Positions 1 to 11,090 of a stretch of 64,000 bases of DNA are shown one piece after another. Each line of letters begins with the position of its first letter. Positions within the stretch are counted from its first letter, which is position 1. The position numbers and the translations under genes were made by a program. The stretch spans positions 2,604,001 to 2,668,000 of the forward strand of contig JAPFFF010000002.1 of NCBI GenBank assembly GCA_039105265.1. Reading direction: 5' to 3'. Source of the stretch: Tritrichomonas musculus (Eukaryota; Parabasalia; Tritrichomonadida; Tritrichomonadidae). Under the pieces are notes generated by a model. That model was given only the letters and a program-made list of their open reading frames with translations. It searched no databases and had not been told where the DNA came from.

Positions 1-11
1 AAATGATATTT

Positions 12-362
12 TTATTCTTTGTTGTTCTTAAATGCCAATAATCTATTAATCATATATGATGATACATTTAACTTCAATTTTTCCTTCAATAAGTTTTGTG
101 TATATGAACATCTTTTATGTCCTGGCAACTTATTTATATCATTCATTACTTTATCATCCAAAAATTGTATAACTTTTTCACGTTCATCCTTGTTCAAGAA
201 CTTTGATGAATTGAATATTGAACGCGTTCTTTTATGGTTTGCTTCTGTATTTGTTTCTTCATTTGTTTCTTCTTCTTCACTTACTTCTTGTTTTGATTCT
301 AATATCAAAAGTAATTTATGTATTTCTTCAATGAGTTTTATTATTTCTCTTAACTCAGACAT
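12..362 (-). CDS. Small conserved Polinton protein (116 aa), unknown function
   Basis: I do not recognise a named family. The N-terminal third is a predicted helix with many Leu and Glu (MSELREIIKLIEEIHKLLLI), then comes an acidic low-complexity stretch, then a conserved C-terminal block of about 65 residues beginning FNSSKFLN and continuing with QFLDD, INKLP and a YM-x-N-x-LL ending. The same block ends the proteins at 38291..38824 in P2 and 50125..50517 in P4, so it is the functional part. It is small, charged and helical and could bind DNA or protein, which is a guess. It is divergently transcribed from the polymerase gene, about 90 bp apart, as in P2. Confidence 0.75.
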   Translation of the reverse strand: MSELREIIKLIEEIHKLLLILESKQEVSEEEETNEETNTEANHKRTRSIFNSSKFLNKDEREKVIQFLDDKVMNDINKLPGHKRCSYTQNLLKEKLKLNVSSYMINRLLAFKNNKE

Positions 363-454
363 TTCAATGAAATAAAAAACTCGAAATATTTTTTATTTTT
401 TGATTTAACATTTTTTCAAAATTCAAATAATTTGATTTTTTAATTATATCATAA

Positions 455-3400
455 ATGAGTTCGCGTTATTACTATCAAAAAGATACCAAATCATTTGTTA
501 TTGAACAAATCAGGTATATCAATAATGAACTTCAATTAAAACCTCGTTTGTCAACATCTAAACCTTCTGATTATGATGTTAAACATTTCAAGTCAATCTT
601 ATAAAACTTTTTGAATTCATACGGTTTTAGAGAACATGAAGGTAATAGAATAGATGACATATCAATATTAGATTTCGTCAATAGAATGAAAAGAGAAGCA
701 GAAGAACAAGAAGAAGAGGAGGAAGAGGAACAATTTGAAGAAGAAGAACAAGATGATGAACAAAAACTAAAACAAAAACAAATCGAGGACAACATCAAAA
801 TTGCTCATGATGCACTCAACAAAGCCCTTCAATTAATTAAATCTGAAAATATATTATTGAGACCATTACCGCCAAAGACAAACAAACAGCCTCAACGATA
901 TGAAGACATTCGATTTAACAATGAAAATGCTGAATTAATTGAATACATCAAAAAGTTTGGCTATAAAGGTGTTCATTCAAAACATGATTCATATTTCATA
1001 ATCAATGAACCTGAGAACTTTGATGAAGCAGTTGAAGCATGTAGTCATTTCATTGACCAATTCCCAAATGATAGTGAAAAGGTTGAACGATTAGATGAAG
1101 ACAGTAAAGAACCGATTAAAATATATTACAAAAACGGAGTTTCATCAATTGAAGACATCAATGAATATTTGACTGAAACAGTATTTAAACAAGAAGTGAA
1201 ACCGTTCAAAATATATTTTCAATTGACTGGTATATTTGAAATACCACCAAAGAATGAAAGTGAAAGGTACACGTATGAAGCAAGTGAAATCAAATGGAAG
1301 AATTATAAATCATCAATTCCGATAATTGTTAGAGAGAATAAAGATATTGACAAAGTTAAACTGTATATTGAATCAAAGATTCATGAATATGAAACCACGG
1401 CTTCAAACATCAAATTGTGTATCGTTTGGTCTGTATCGTTTACAATCTCTCGTGTAGTTAAGATAACAGGAAAGATTGATGAGGTTTAGAATTGTTTGGC
1501 AAAAATAAATATATCATTATTGATAACGTTGATGATTGTTTGTGTTGGTATCGATTTCTTGCTTGTTGTTTGAATAAGCAACTTATTGAAACACGAACAT
1601 TTAAAATCTCTAACAGAACCGCAGCAGCAAAGAAAATATTATGTGATGAACACGGTTTGAGCTATACAAAGAAACCTTCAAAAGATGCAAATCAATTCAT
1701 CAACTCGTTTAAAGGTATCACGATTGAAGAAATGAAAGAATCAGCGAAGAACCATAACATCAATGTCAACATTTATGAATACAACCAAACTGAAACAGAT
1801 AAAAAAGGCTTTTTCGATTTACAAGACCAATGGCATAACACAGACGAATCAAACAAAACGTTTTCAGCTCTCTTGTATTCAAAGGATAAGATAATTCACA
1901 TAATGTACATCATCAATGCTGAAGCATTAACAAATATTCATATTTGTCCTCATTGTGGTTCATACATTCACAAAGGAAATCACAATATTGACAGATTCAA
2001 CAGACATGTAGATAAATGTGATGGTAAATTCAAAAAGGATTTCATTCCTTCACGAGAAGCTTTGCCATATTGTCCACACATTTTAAACAATCCTGTTTAT
2101 TTGTATTGTCTTTCATATGAACTTGAATGGAAGCCAACAATTCATTATATCACTTATGATTTTGAAACAATGGAACAAAAGATTGAAAAGAAAGTCAGTG
2201 ATAAATCAGTTATCAATTCTCGATTGATTCCTTTGAGTGTTTCATCATGTGTGAAACTTGATAAAGGATTGATAACAAAGAACTTTGATATAAGAACAAA
2301 TGAATTCATTGCCAAATGGATTGACTGGTTATTTGTTGTTGGCTGTGATGTGTATGTTGATAAGTTGAATCATTTACAATCATTCATTAAAGATAAATCG
2401 GAAGAAGAACTCAATAAAATAGATACATCATTGAAAACAATAACAGTGTTCGGTTTTAACTCATCACAATTTGATTCAAACTTATTCAAAGAGCAATTGA
2501 TTAAAAATCATTGGTCAATCGATAGCGGAATGATTGGAACTGCTACATCACTGAAACAATTCATATTGAAATCATCAAAGTATCCTATTCGATTACGATT
2601 CATTGACGCACAAGCATTTGTTGCTGGAGGAACACTCAAACAGTTTGGCATTGATTTTGGTGGTATATCTAACAGTTCGAAAGGTGTATTTCCTTATGAA
2701 GCAATCAACAGTGATAATTATAATGAAGTGTTGTCAAAGAGTGAACCGTTCAAATATGAAGACTTCTACAGTTATCTTAATCAAAAGAATCCATTAACAA
2801 AAGCCGATTATGAAGAGTATTTGATTGATTCAAAGAGGTTTGCAACACGTTGGGATTACCTGTTATCATACAATGACAATGATGTTGAAATGATGATTAA
2901 ACCTATTTACAACCTTATTCAAATGAATTCTGAATATAAAGTTGATTTGATTAGCAATCTTTCATTGTCAAAGAACGCATCATGTATCAAATATGCTCTT
3001 GCTTATAAAGATTTCAATCCGAAGAACGACTATGAAATCATCAATAAAGCAAATACATTTAAACCAACAATGAAATGGTGGTCAAATAAATGTGAGAACT
3101 ATAGAAAGCAAGACATGAAACACAACAAGATGAACCAAAATCAACGTGATATATCAAAATGTGTTAGTGAAAAGGATTTTGATGCATTCATGAAATTGTA
3201 TGAATCAAATGAAACAGGTAAATGCCATTTGTGTGGTGAACACTTTACTCATACCAACAAACCGACACTTGACCGAATAGATAATAATAAAGGACATCAG
3301 ATTGATAACTGTTTGTTGGCTTGTGCTGAATGTAATCGTTTGAGACAAAGAGATGACGACAAGATAACAAGAACCAAAATACAATTGAAGAAATTTTGCA

Positions 3401-5034
3401 AGCTCCATCACCTTCCCACACTCATAACTGATGAAAAAGAATACTACAACTTGAGAGAGAACATAACAGGAGGTTTATCAAATGTACTTCATCGTGTGAA
3501 CATCAGAGGTCAAACATTAATCAATAAACTCAAATATGATGCCGTTAATGACAGAATCATCAGCTATGACACTACTAACATAGTTTCACACGTTGCTGGT
3601 ATTGATTTCAATTCATTGTATCCCTCGTCGTTCAGTTCAGTAAAACATTCATTTAATCCTTATCACGGAGGAATCATGTACATGCCTGGCTCATTTATAA
3701 AACGATTTGATGTTTATGATGAACAAGGAAACAAGAATGAAAAGGTTCTCAATGCTGCAATGAATATCATTCAATCAAAGAAACGATTTGATGCAAACCC
3801 TGAGTTTATATTCAAAGCTGAAGTCAAATTGAGATGTCCAAAGAATAAAATCAATGATTTGATTAACTTTCCTCCTGTGTTTAGAAATATCAATATAATG
3901 AATGATGAACAAACGATAGGGAGTTATATGTACAAATACATGAAAGACAATAAACTGAATTCAGCAGATAAAGAAACAAGAAAGCTGACAATGCTTCTTG
4001 ATACATGTGGTACATTTATGACGTTCTCGAATTACCTTTTATGGTTTTTGATTGACCACGGACTTATTGTTGATGACATTAAGAGCTTAAGTTTATATGA
4101 GGCACATGACGGATTCAATCAATTTGTTTGTGAGTTTATGAAGAAGCGTCAAGATATATTGTCAGGAAAGGCACAGGGGAAAACTGCTAACGGCAGCCTT
4201 GCAAACGAAGTTTGTAACGAAAAGTTTTACAAGATTAGCATGAACGGATCTTACGGATATGACGGTATGAATTCAGAGAACTTTAATAAAGTCAGAATTG
4301 TTGATAAAAATAAAGCCTTTCAATTGATTGCATCCGATACTTATCGCAATGGATGTAAATTGTCAAATGATTGTTATTTGATACAATCACAACCTCATTC
4401 ATTCAAATGTAATACATGTCTTCAGGAATCATTTTGGACATTAGACAATGCGAAATACTGGTATTTGACTTTCCTTTATGACTTTCTTTACAAATGCATT
4501 GACATGAATAAGATTCATTTTAACTCGGTTGATACAGATAGTTTGTACATGTCAATCGCTGGTGATATGGATAAACCGATTGACCAGTTGTTTGATTATG
4601 TCATCAAAGACAAAACATTTTATGACAAACACATTTATAGCTTTATGCCAAACCCTGCAATCAATGATGTATATGATGAGAAAAAGATACTCGGATGCTG
4701 TGTAGAAAAGTTTGGAGCAAATCAAGTTGCTTTGTGTGCTAAATGTTATACGATTTGGTCAGATGACAAAACAATTTCATTAAAGCTCAAAGGTGTTTCA
4801 TTGAAGAAGAACAACATCAAATCAAGTGATTATAAAGATGTCATTGAAAAACAAACAATAATGAAAGGCAAAAATATAAACCTTCAAATGAATTCACAAC
4901 TGATGAGCAAGATAACAGTTATCAAAAATGCTTTAACAGCGGCACATTCAAAAATGTTAGTATTATCAAATCATTGTTGTTGTCCTTATGTCAATGGTTT
5001 CACTGCAAAGGATTATTTCATTGAGAATCATTAA
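455..5034 (+). pseudogene. Protein-primed type B DNA polymerase (pPolB) of P1, broken
   Basis: This is the replication polymerase of the Polinton. An N-terminal region of about 350 codons rich in Glu/Gln is followed by a block with CLCWYRFLACCLN, a C-x2-C zinc finger (ICPHCG, near nt 1945), exonuclease motifs YDFETME (near 2155), FNSSQFDSN and YNDNDVEM, then polymerase motifs IDFNSLYPS (near 3601), KISMNGSYGYDG (near 4229) and VDTDSLYMS (near 4528) and a late KLKG. Between exonuclease and palm lies an HNH-like module (CHLCG, LDRIDNN, GHQIDN, CAECN; near 3220..3350). The start at 455 follows the element's usual ATAAATG context. The gene is broken, with about two breaks. One double-hairpin repeat lies inside it at 4184..4217. 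Family assignment is firm. Confidence 0.92.
4184..4217 (+). repeat. Double-hairpin repeat inside the P1 polymerase gene
   Basis: Two tandem stem-loops: CTGC/GCAG with loop TAACG, then TTGCAAAC-GAA-GTTTGTAA (one G:T pair). P2 lacks it: after a shared SGK the P1 reading has 12 more residues before the shared NEKFYKIS. The difference is 36 bp and keeps frame. Confidence 0.75.
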
Positions 5035-5070
5035 ACAATTAATTTGATGATTTTATTTTAAAAAATCAAT

Positions 5071-5084
5071 TTTTTATTTTTGTT
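5071..5084 (+). promoter_or_regulatory. T-rich promoter-like motif before the P1 HNH gene
   Basis: TTTTTATTTTTGTT lies 4 bp before the ATG. The identical 14-mer precedes the P2 HNH gene at 24821..24834, and close variants precede many genes of all four elements. Probably the element's core promoter; inference only. Confidence 0.5.
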
Positions 5085-5088
5085 ATAA

Positions 5089-5727
5089 ATGAGTCAACCA
5101 ACTGAACAAACACAAATTGAAAATACTGAAGCTGAATTTGAACCGTTAAAAGGTTTTGAAAGTGATTATGAAATTCAAACAACTTTCCCTTATAACATCA
5201 AGAATAAGAAAACAGGAAAAATAATAGCTGAAGGTGAATACAGACAAAATGTTTATCCGTGTGTAAACCTAAATAACAAAATATATTATAAACATATTCT
5301 TGTAGCAAAGCAATTTATTGAAAACCCTAATAATCTACCACAAGTCGACCATAAGAATAGAATCAAAACTGATTATCATCTTGATAATTTACGATTTGTA
5401 TCAAGTTCAGAGAATAATAAAAATAAATCAAATTATAAAGGTATTCAATATGAATTCATTGATGACATACCTGATGATGCAATTGTTATTGATTTCTATG
5501 AAACAAAGACAGAAAGGAAAGAATTTGAAGAAAACACGTATTATTATTACCATGATGATACTAATAATGAAGACATTTTTTATGCAAAGATTACTGATAA
5601 TATTTATAAAATTCTTCATATCAATACAAATAAATCAGGAAATGAATTTATTTCAATGAACGATATAAATAATCAAAAAGTTAGCGTATATATTAATAGA
5701 TTCAAACATCAACATGATTTGATTTGA
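5089..5727 (+). CDS. HNH homing-type endonuclease (212 aa)
   Basis: A likely DNA-cutting enzyme of the NUMOD/HNH kind seen in phage and viral genomes. After a short acidic N-terminus, KGFESDYEIQTTFPYNIKN resembles a NUMOD4-like start. The HNH core follows with KHILVAKQFIENP, VDHKNRIKTDYHLDNLRFVS and SENNKNKSN, carrying the H, N and DH-type residues. The C-terminal half is acidic with a run of Tyr. Here the gene lies between the polymerase and the fibre. A homologue in P2 (24841..25452) lies between the capsid and integrase genes instead, so the gene itself seems to move. Its stop lies 1 bp from the convergent fibre gene stop. It looks whole. Confidence 0.85.
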   Translation: MSQPTEQTQIENTEAEFEPLKGFESDYEIQTTFPYNIKNKKTGKIIAEGEYRQNVYPCVNLNNKIYYKHILVAKQFIENPNNLPQVDHKNRIKTDYHLDNLRFVSSSENNKNKSNYKGIQYEFIDDIPDDAIVIDFYETKTERKEFEENTYYYYHDDTNNEDIFYAKITDNIYKILHINTNKSGNEFISMNDINNQKVSVYINRFKHQHDLI

Positions 5728-5728
5728 T

Positions 5729-8713
5729 TTACTCTTTGAATACAGATAACGTTCTTTCATCAATGATACTTGTAATGATTCCCACTGTCATACGTTTTAT
5801 TTTTGATGTTATTGCTGTCTCTCCTGAAAGAACTTTCAGCTTATTGTCCTCATTATCTATAAACACTTCATCACCGATTGAATAACATGATGAATCATTA
5901 ACTTTCAGAAGATAATCACCATGACTTGCGAATGTGATACATTTATTTTTGTAATCGATTCTCACACATATACCGACATATTCTTTCCATGTTCCTGATG
6001 TCTTGACACTACAAATACAATCAGTTGTATCATCTGCTGTTGAAGGTATCCATTTATCACCAACATGTTTGTAAACCTTACCTGTCATATACACAGGAGA
6101 ACCAACAACGAAATCACTAACAGAGTTCATTGATGATTCAATCGGAGAGTAATGAGTGATTGTATTTGAACCATTTGATGTAATTGTACCGTTAACTAAA
6201 AGATTAGAATCAATTATTGTATTTCTTGCAGTACCAAACATTTGAAAAGATTGAAATTTATAACCATCAACATATATATACAATTCACCTGAATTAGCAA
6301 CTTTTGAAGATTTATATTCAAAATCAGTATTATATACATCATTATATCCAAAACTAATTGAAGTAATAACATTAGAACCAACAGAACTATAAAATTTAGC
6401 TATATTACTTGCTGGACAAGATATTTCTAACAAACTATTTTTTGTCACATATCCCGATAAGTCGACAGGTTCTGGAATCTCACTCTTCAATGCTATTTGA
6501 TCTTCTTCACCAAATTCAGCTAGAGTAACTTGAACTGGATATGTTCCGACATAATTATAAAGTACGCCTGTTGCTTCTTCCCAATAATACAACCAACCAT
6601 CTGTATCCATCACATGAGCTATTGTATCGTGTATATTAACAGTTCTGTCTGTCCTGAATATAATATCAAAATCACGATCTAATATTGTGCCAGTTTTACC
6701 AACTAAGTGAGCTCCTTCTTGGAATGGAACAAATGAAGTATAATAGTAATTATCATTTAGACCTTCTGGTTCGTAAGGACCGTTTGTTATTGGTAGAATT
6801 ATTTTATTCCCAACTTTCAAATCATTTTTGCTTCGATATTTTTCATCACAAGTATCTAAAATCATAGTATTATATTCACCAGCAACAAGAGATGTTAAAA
6901 TAGCAGATGCTTGAGCTGATAACGGTTTATCATCATCAGTCATGATTTTCTGGAGAACATCATCTGATGGTTTTTCGTCTGGGTTCAATTGCAACTCACT
7001 ATTTTTGAGAATATCTGTTTTCAATGCATAATTTGACAAATCAACTGGTTCAGGAATATCAGTTTTCAATGTATATTTATCTTGGAGAAATGCAAGATTA
7101 ACAACACAGTTTTTGTTTGTTTCATCATAATCTTCATTTGCAATATAACAACTTATTACATTGATTCTGTGTTGGTTATCTAAATCATAAACAACTCCGC
7201 AACCTGTACTCATTTCTAATGTTAATGCTATATTTTGAACGCCATTATTTAAAATATAATCATCATTATTAATACTTGATATAGTGAAGATTCCTTGATA
7301 TTTAATATTTTCATCAGTTTTATCATATCCATCAAATAACATTCCATATTCTTTCCATTTTTCTAAATATTGGTTTGCATTAGTATAAAGAACCGAAAGA
7401 GTATTAATACCATTACCTGCATCATAAATTAATTCTAATTCTTGATTGAAAGTAATTTGTTTATCAATTATTTCTGGAATCTCACTTTTCAATGCATACT
7501 TACCTTCTGCAACTGTTTTCGTTTCGTATTTATCTAATTCATAAGCCAATTCATCCTCATCAACAAACTTCTCATCAGCTTGTACACTGGTATAATACGG
7601 TGTCAAATCAATTGGTTCTGGTAATTGACTCATTAATGCTAATTCATCATTTGTTTCTATTGTAGCTGATGTTATTGAAACTAAAAACAGAGAATTTGCA
7701 ATGTTATCATCTCGTCCGTATATAGCACCTGAATACTCTTCCCAAACAAAATAACTATGAAGTTCATCATGATAAAACATTTGAAATCTGTAATCAGGTT
7801 CATATTTATCAATGATTTGATCAGGTTCAAATATAATATCAAGCTTATTATTGGTAGAAAGTATATTATTATTAACATCAATTACATCATATGTCCCTAT
7901 TAAATGAGCTCCTGCATGAAATGGTACATGAGCAGTATCATAATTGTATAAATCTTTATCAAACACAAAACGTTTTACTGTTATAGGTAAATCTTTTGTG
8001 ATAACATTGTTAGTACTAAAATCATTCATTTTACGATAAGACTGTAAGTCTTGGGTCTTCACATACTCACTTAAGTTCGTAAGCTTTGCATATTCATCAA
8101 GATTAATCAAATCCATTGCTTTATTTACTGCCATGGATGATAATATATATGATGCTTGTGCTGATAACGGTTTATCATCATTCAACAATTTCTGTTGAAC
8201 TTCTTCTGTTGGTTCTTCATTCGGATTCAATTGTAGTTCATTATTTTTGAGTACTTCTGGTATATCTGTTTTCAATGCATATTTGCCTTCAGCGACTGTT
8301 TTCGTTTCATACTTATCTAATTCATAAGCCAATTCATCCTCATCAACAAACTTCTCATCAGCTTGTGCACTAGTATAATACGCTGTCAAATCAACTGGTT
8401 CTGGTATATCCGTCTTCAATGCATATTCTTTCAATGCGTCATTTATTTTTATCGTCAATGATTCTTCATTAATCAAGTCATCAGGTATATCAGTTGATAA
8501 AGCATAATTGTTGATAACATAATCACGCAATCCGTTAACAGCTTCATTTAATTGTTCCTCAGTGATTCCATTTCCGTTTGAAATCCCTACGTTTCCGTTC
8601 GATGTATCACCTTTGATAACATAATTGTCAACATATTTTTTAATGTACTCGTTAATCAATCCGTCAATGGTATTTGTTTTTGTTATGTGCCCGCTCTGCT
8701 CAATCGTAAACAT
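5729..8713 (-). CDS. Modular phage-tail-fibre-like protein (994 aa)
   Basis: Probably a virion surface fibre. The N-terminus (MFTIEQSGHITKTNTIDGLI) and about 140 C-terminal residues (from ITHYSPIESSMNS to the end) are shared with P2 and P4. The middle is built from repeated segments of about 55 residues with YALKTDIPEPVDL, YYTSAQADEKF and DEDELAYELDKYETK, like the short repeats of phage fibres. Between the repeats lie unique blocks of 100 to 150 residues that differ from element to element. The shared C-terminus could be a trimerisation or receptor-binding head. It starts 22 bp from the divergent gene at 8736, so both probably share one small promoter. No enzyme motif is seen. The fibre role is inferred from architecture. 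Confidence 0.7.
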   Translation of the reverse strand: MFTIEQSGHITKTNTIDGLINEYIKKYVDNYVIKGDTSNGNVGISNGNGITEEQLNEAVNGLRDYVINNYALSTDIPDDLINEESLTIKINDALKEYALKTDIPEPVDLTAYYTSAQADEKFVDEDELAYELDKYETKTVAEGKYALKTDIPEVLKNNELQLNPNEEPTEEVQQKLLNDDKPLSAQASYILSSMAVNKAMDLINLDEYAKLTNLSEYVKTQDLQSYRKMNDFSTNNVITKDLPITVKRFVFDKDLYNYDTAHVPFHAGAHLIGTYDVIDVNNNILSTNNKLDIIFEPDQIIDKYEPDYRFQMFYHDELHSYFVWEEYSGAIYGRDDNIANSLFLVSITSATIETNDELALMSQLPEPIDLTPYYTSVQADEKFVDEDELAYELDKYETKTVAEGKYALKSEIPEIIDKQITFNQELELIYDAGNGINTLSVLYTNANQYLEKWKEYGMLFDGYDKTDENIKYQGIFTISSINNDDYILNNGVQNIALTLEMSTGCGVVYDLDNQHRINVISCYIANEDYDETNKNCVVNLAFLQDKYTLKTDIPEPVDLSNYALKTDILKNSELQLNPDEKPSDDVLQKIMTDDDKPLSAQASAILTSLVAGEYNTMILDTCDEKYRSKNDLKVGNKIILPITNGPYEPEGLNDNYYYTSFVPFQEGAHLVGKTGTILDRDFDIIFRTDRTVNIHDTIAHVMDTDGWLYYWEEATGVLYNYVGTYPVQVTLAEFGEEDQIALKSEIPEPVDLSGYVTKNSLLEISCPASNIAKFYSSVGSNVITSISFGYNDVYNTDFEYKSSKVANSGELYIYVDGYKFQSFQMFGTARNTIIDSNLLVNGTITSNGSNTITHYSPIESSMNSVSDFVVGSPVYMTGKVYKHVGDKWIPSTADDTTDCICSVKTSGTWKEYVGICVRIDYKNKCITFASHGDYLLKVNDSSCYSIGDEVFIDNEDNKLKVLSGETAITSKIKRMTVGIITSIIDERTLSVFKE

Positions 8714-8735
8714 TCAATTTATTAGAAACTAAACA
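8714..8735. promoter_or_regulatory. 22-bp divergent start region, fibre gene and large acidic protein gene
   Basis: Two ATG codons face away from each other across 22 bp. The same spacing and sequence recur in P2 at 30726..30747, and P4 has only 14 bp at 52795..52808. Promoter elements must lie in this gap or inside the coding starts. Confidence 0.45.
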
Positions 8736-11033
8736 ATGTCAAAACAAGATAAAAATAATTCATCTGATAGCTTTGAATTAGATTTGAGTAATATTGATGA
8801 TGAAACTATATTTGACAGTGAGGTATCTAAACCTGATGATGATGATTCTGAACTAGAGGACCCGATAGATTATTTTAGGAACACGTTTCTCAATACATAC
8901 AAACTAGAACACCCCAATGATTTGATTAATTTGTTGTATCAAATACAAAACAATGAATATACAGGAAGAAGTGTGGGAAAGATTCGTGAAATGAAAGTCA
9001 AGTTTCGTCGATTTGTTTCATTGATGAACAAAATCAATGCAGGTATTAAAAGTAAAGGCAATCAATTCCTTAGTTTAAGAGAGTACACAACAGACAAAAA
9101 AAGCCTTGACACAATCATCAATTACTTCAATATTGTTGTCAACGATGATTTAAATTATAGCTCTGACGGTTTTCGTTCATCACCCATCAAACCACCGAGA
9201 AAGAGTCAAACACCACAAACCACCAAAGGAAGAAGAAAGAGAACAAGCATTCATGAACCAACACTTGATACTAATAAACGAAGAACACCAAGAAGAAAAC
9301 GCGTAACTCCGAGTGATTCTGATGAAAATGACTCGAAAATACAATTGCCTAAAGACAGTGAAGATTCATTACTTAATATAACATTAAGCGAATCAGATTC
9401 TGAGTCATTAATATTGAAAAACGATGATTTATCTGATTCTTTTATTGAACCATCAAAGGAACACAATAAAAATAATTTTTCAACTAATAAAATGGCAGAC
9501 GACAACAACAATAATAACGGACCTCTTCAATCATTATATGATGATGAATTAGATGATTGGCAAGATGATAATGAAGCAGCAACCGAAGCATACAGATATG
9601 CAAGAACACCTGCAAAACAACCATACAGATATGAGGATAATGAAGAAGAAGCACAAGAAATTAAATCACCTTTTGCAAGGAAATACAAAGGATATGCAGA
9701 AGATAACAAAGCAGATGATGAACAACTTGATGAATTAATAAGAAATGCAAAGCAACCCTCAAAGAATACTCGCGGACGTCGTGATAAAAAAGATATGCCG
9801 CTTGTTAACTCAACATTAAAGGATTCATTTGACAAGCTTGAAATACCTCGTGTTGGTGGTAATATATCCTATTACAGAGATAAATTTATTGATATGATTA
9901 TTAACGGAAACTTCAGAATCAAATACATTCCGAATGCAGCTTGTCGTGATACAGCTATTGAATACTGTAAGAATTCAGTTGATAAAGACGGTAAACCAAG
10001 ATATCGTTTATTACCAGAAAATGCCAAAGACCCGTTAGGAAACTCAATAACAGACTTGAACGGTGATAAAGTTGATGATGTTATTTTAATTGATAGGAAC
10101 TGTCATCCTTCAATCATTAACGGATACAAGCTTGTATTTGCTTCTCCTTACAAGAAAGTTTGGAAATCTGTTATTAAAACAAAACAAGAAAGAAAAGAAA
10201 TGCCGTTCAATAAATGGATTCAATCATTATTTGATAAAGATATCAAGAAAATTGATTGGGATGCTGGTCAATACAAATTAACAAAGAGAAAAGAAATGCA
10301 AGATTTAGAAAATTATTACGGTCCTATGGGTCTGGGAAAAGCAAGAGTCAGCAAACGTATTACACCAAGTTCTTATTGGTCATCAATCTTTTCTAAAGTC
10401 TGGAAAGTGTATTGGAATGACGAACAATTCTTTGTATTATCTCCTTTGAAGAAACTCATCAATTACCTTGCTGTATCAAATATGTTATTTGCTTATCTCT
10501 TTGATGCTCCTTTCAAAGAAATCATTCAAGACAATAAGTTCAATGGAAAGATATTAACATATGAACAATGGATATATTGGAAACAACAGAACAACAAAGA
10601 ATATGTTTCAGTATTAGGAAAGAATGTTCAATCATATGTTGAGAAGATTATTGATAAAGCTATTGATATCACATCAGGAGAATTAAAGGCTGAACCAAGT
10701 CAATGGGGTAAACAATTTACTGAATTAATGCATTACATTGATTATGTTGTCTTTGGTGTTGGTTTCAATGTTGATGTAAGTAAGCAAGAAGGATATAACA
10801 GATTGAAACGAAATGCAGAAGGAATTAAAGAAGCATCGCCAGAAGATATTAAGAACGTTAAAGATAATTTCATTAAACGAATCACTGCATCAATAGAAAG
10901 AGATATATATCCAAATTGTGGATACACAGCATTCAAAGCACAACTCAAAGAAAGTAAATTGCAGAACAAAAATAAATATGATAATTTTGCTGTTAATCTT
11001 AAACCATTACATCAAAGAATGAATAATGAATAA
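8736..11033 (+). CDS. Large conserved acidic Polinton protein (765 aa), function unknown
   Basis: No named family is recognised. The first 60 residues are acidic, residues 60 to 140 are helical, and about 140 to 190 are Arg/Lys/Pro-rich (KRRTPRRKR). A long disordered acidic region follows, then a conserved C-terminal half with INGNFRIKYIP, YRLLP, a Ca-loop-like DLNGDKVDDVILID, FASPYKKVWK and a Trp-rich SSIFSKVWKVYW. The C-terminal half is shared with P2 (28236..30725) and P4 (52809..55292). The N-terminal 190 residues are almost identical to P2, but the middle is different, a sign of recombination. Abundance of disorder and position beside the fibre suggest a structural or scaffold role; this is a guess. 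Confidence 0.75.
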   Translation: MSKQDKNNSSDSFELDLSNIDDETIFDSEVSKPDDDDSELEDPIDYFRNTFLNTYKLEHPNDLINLLYQIQNNEYTGRSVGKIREMKVKFRRFVSLMNKINAGIKSKGNQFLSLREYTTDKKSLDTIINYFNIVVNDDLNYSSDGFRSSPIKPPRKSQTPQTTKGRRKRTSIHEPTLDTNKRRTPRRKRVTPSDSDENDSKIQLPKDSEDSLLNITLSESDSESLILKNDDLSDSFIEPSKEHNKNNFSTNKMADDNNNNNGPLQSLYDDELDDWQDDNEAATEAYRYARTPAKQPYRYEDNEEEAQEIKSPFARKYKGYAEDNKADDEQLDELIRNAKQPSKNTRGRRDKKDMPLVNSTLKDSFDKLEIPRVGGNISYYRDKFIDMIINGNFRIKYIPNAACRDTAIEYCKNSVDKDGKPRYRLLPENAKDPLGNSITDLNGDKVDDVILIDRNCHPSIINGYKLVFASPYKKVWKSVIKTKQERKEMPFNKWIQSLFDKDIKKIDWDAGQYKLTKRKEMQDLENYYGPMGLGKARVSKRITPSSYWSSIFSKVWKVYWNDEQFFVLSPLKKLINYLAVSNMLFAYLFDAPFKEIIQDNKFNGKILTYEQWIYWKQQNNKEYVSVLGKNVQSYVEKIIDKAIDITSGELKAEPSQWGKQFTELMHYIDYVVFGVGFNVDVSKQEGYNRLKRNAEGIKEASPEDIKNVKDNFIKRITASIERDIYPNCGYTAFKAQLKESKLQNKNKYDNFAVNLKPLHQRMNNE

Positions 11034-11053
11034 TTAATTTAAATCAAAACCTC

Positions 11054-11090
<37 letters not shown>

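Noticed and set aside
9660-9690. SPFARK-coding segment in the P1 acidic gene as another hairpin copy
   Set aside because: The TTTTGC stem has no matching second arm, so the resemblance to SPFAKQ is coincidental.
9251-9835. Opposite-strand Ser/Leu-rich frames within the large acidic protein gene
   Set aside because: Mirror frames of acidic and Asn-rich codons; no conservation between P1, P2 and P4.
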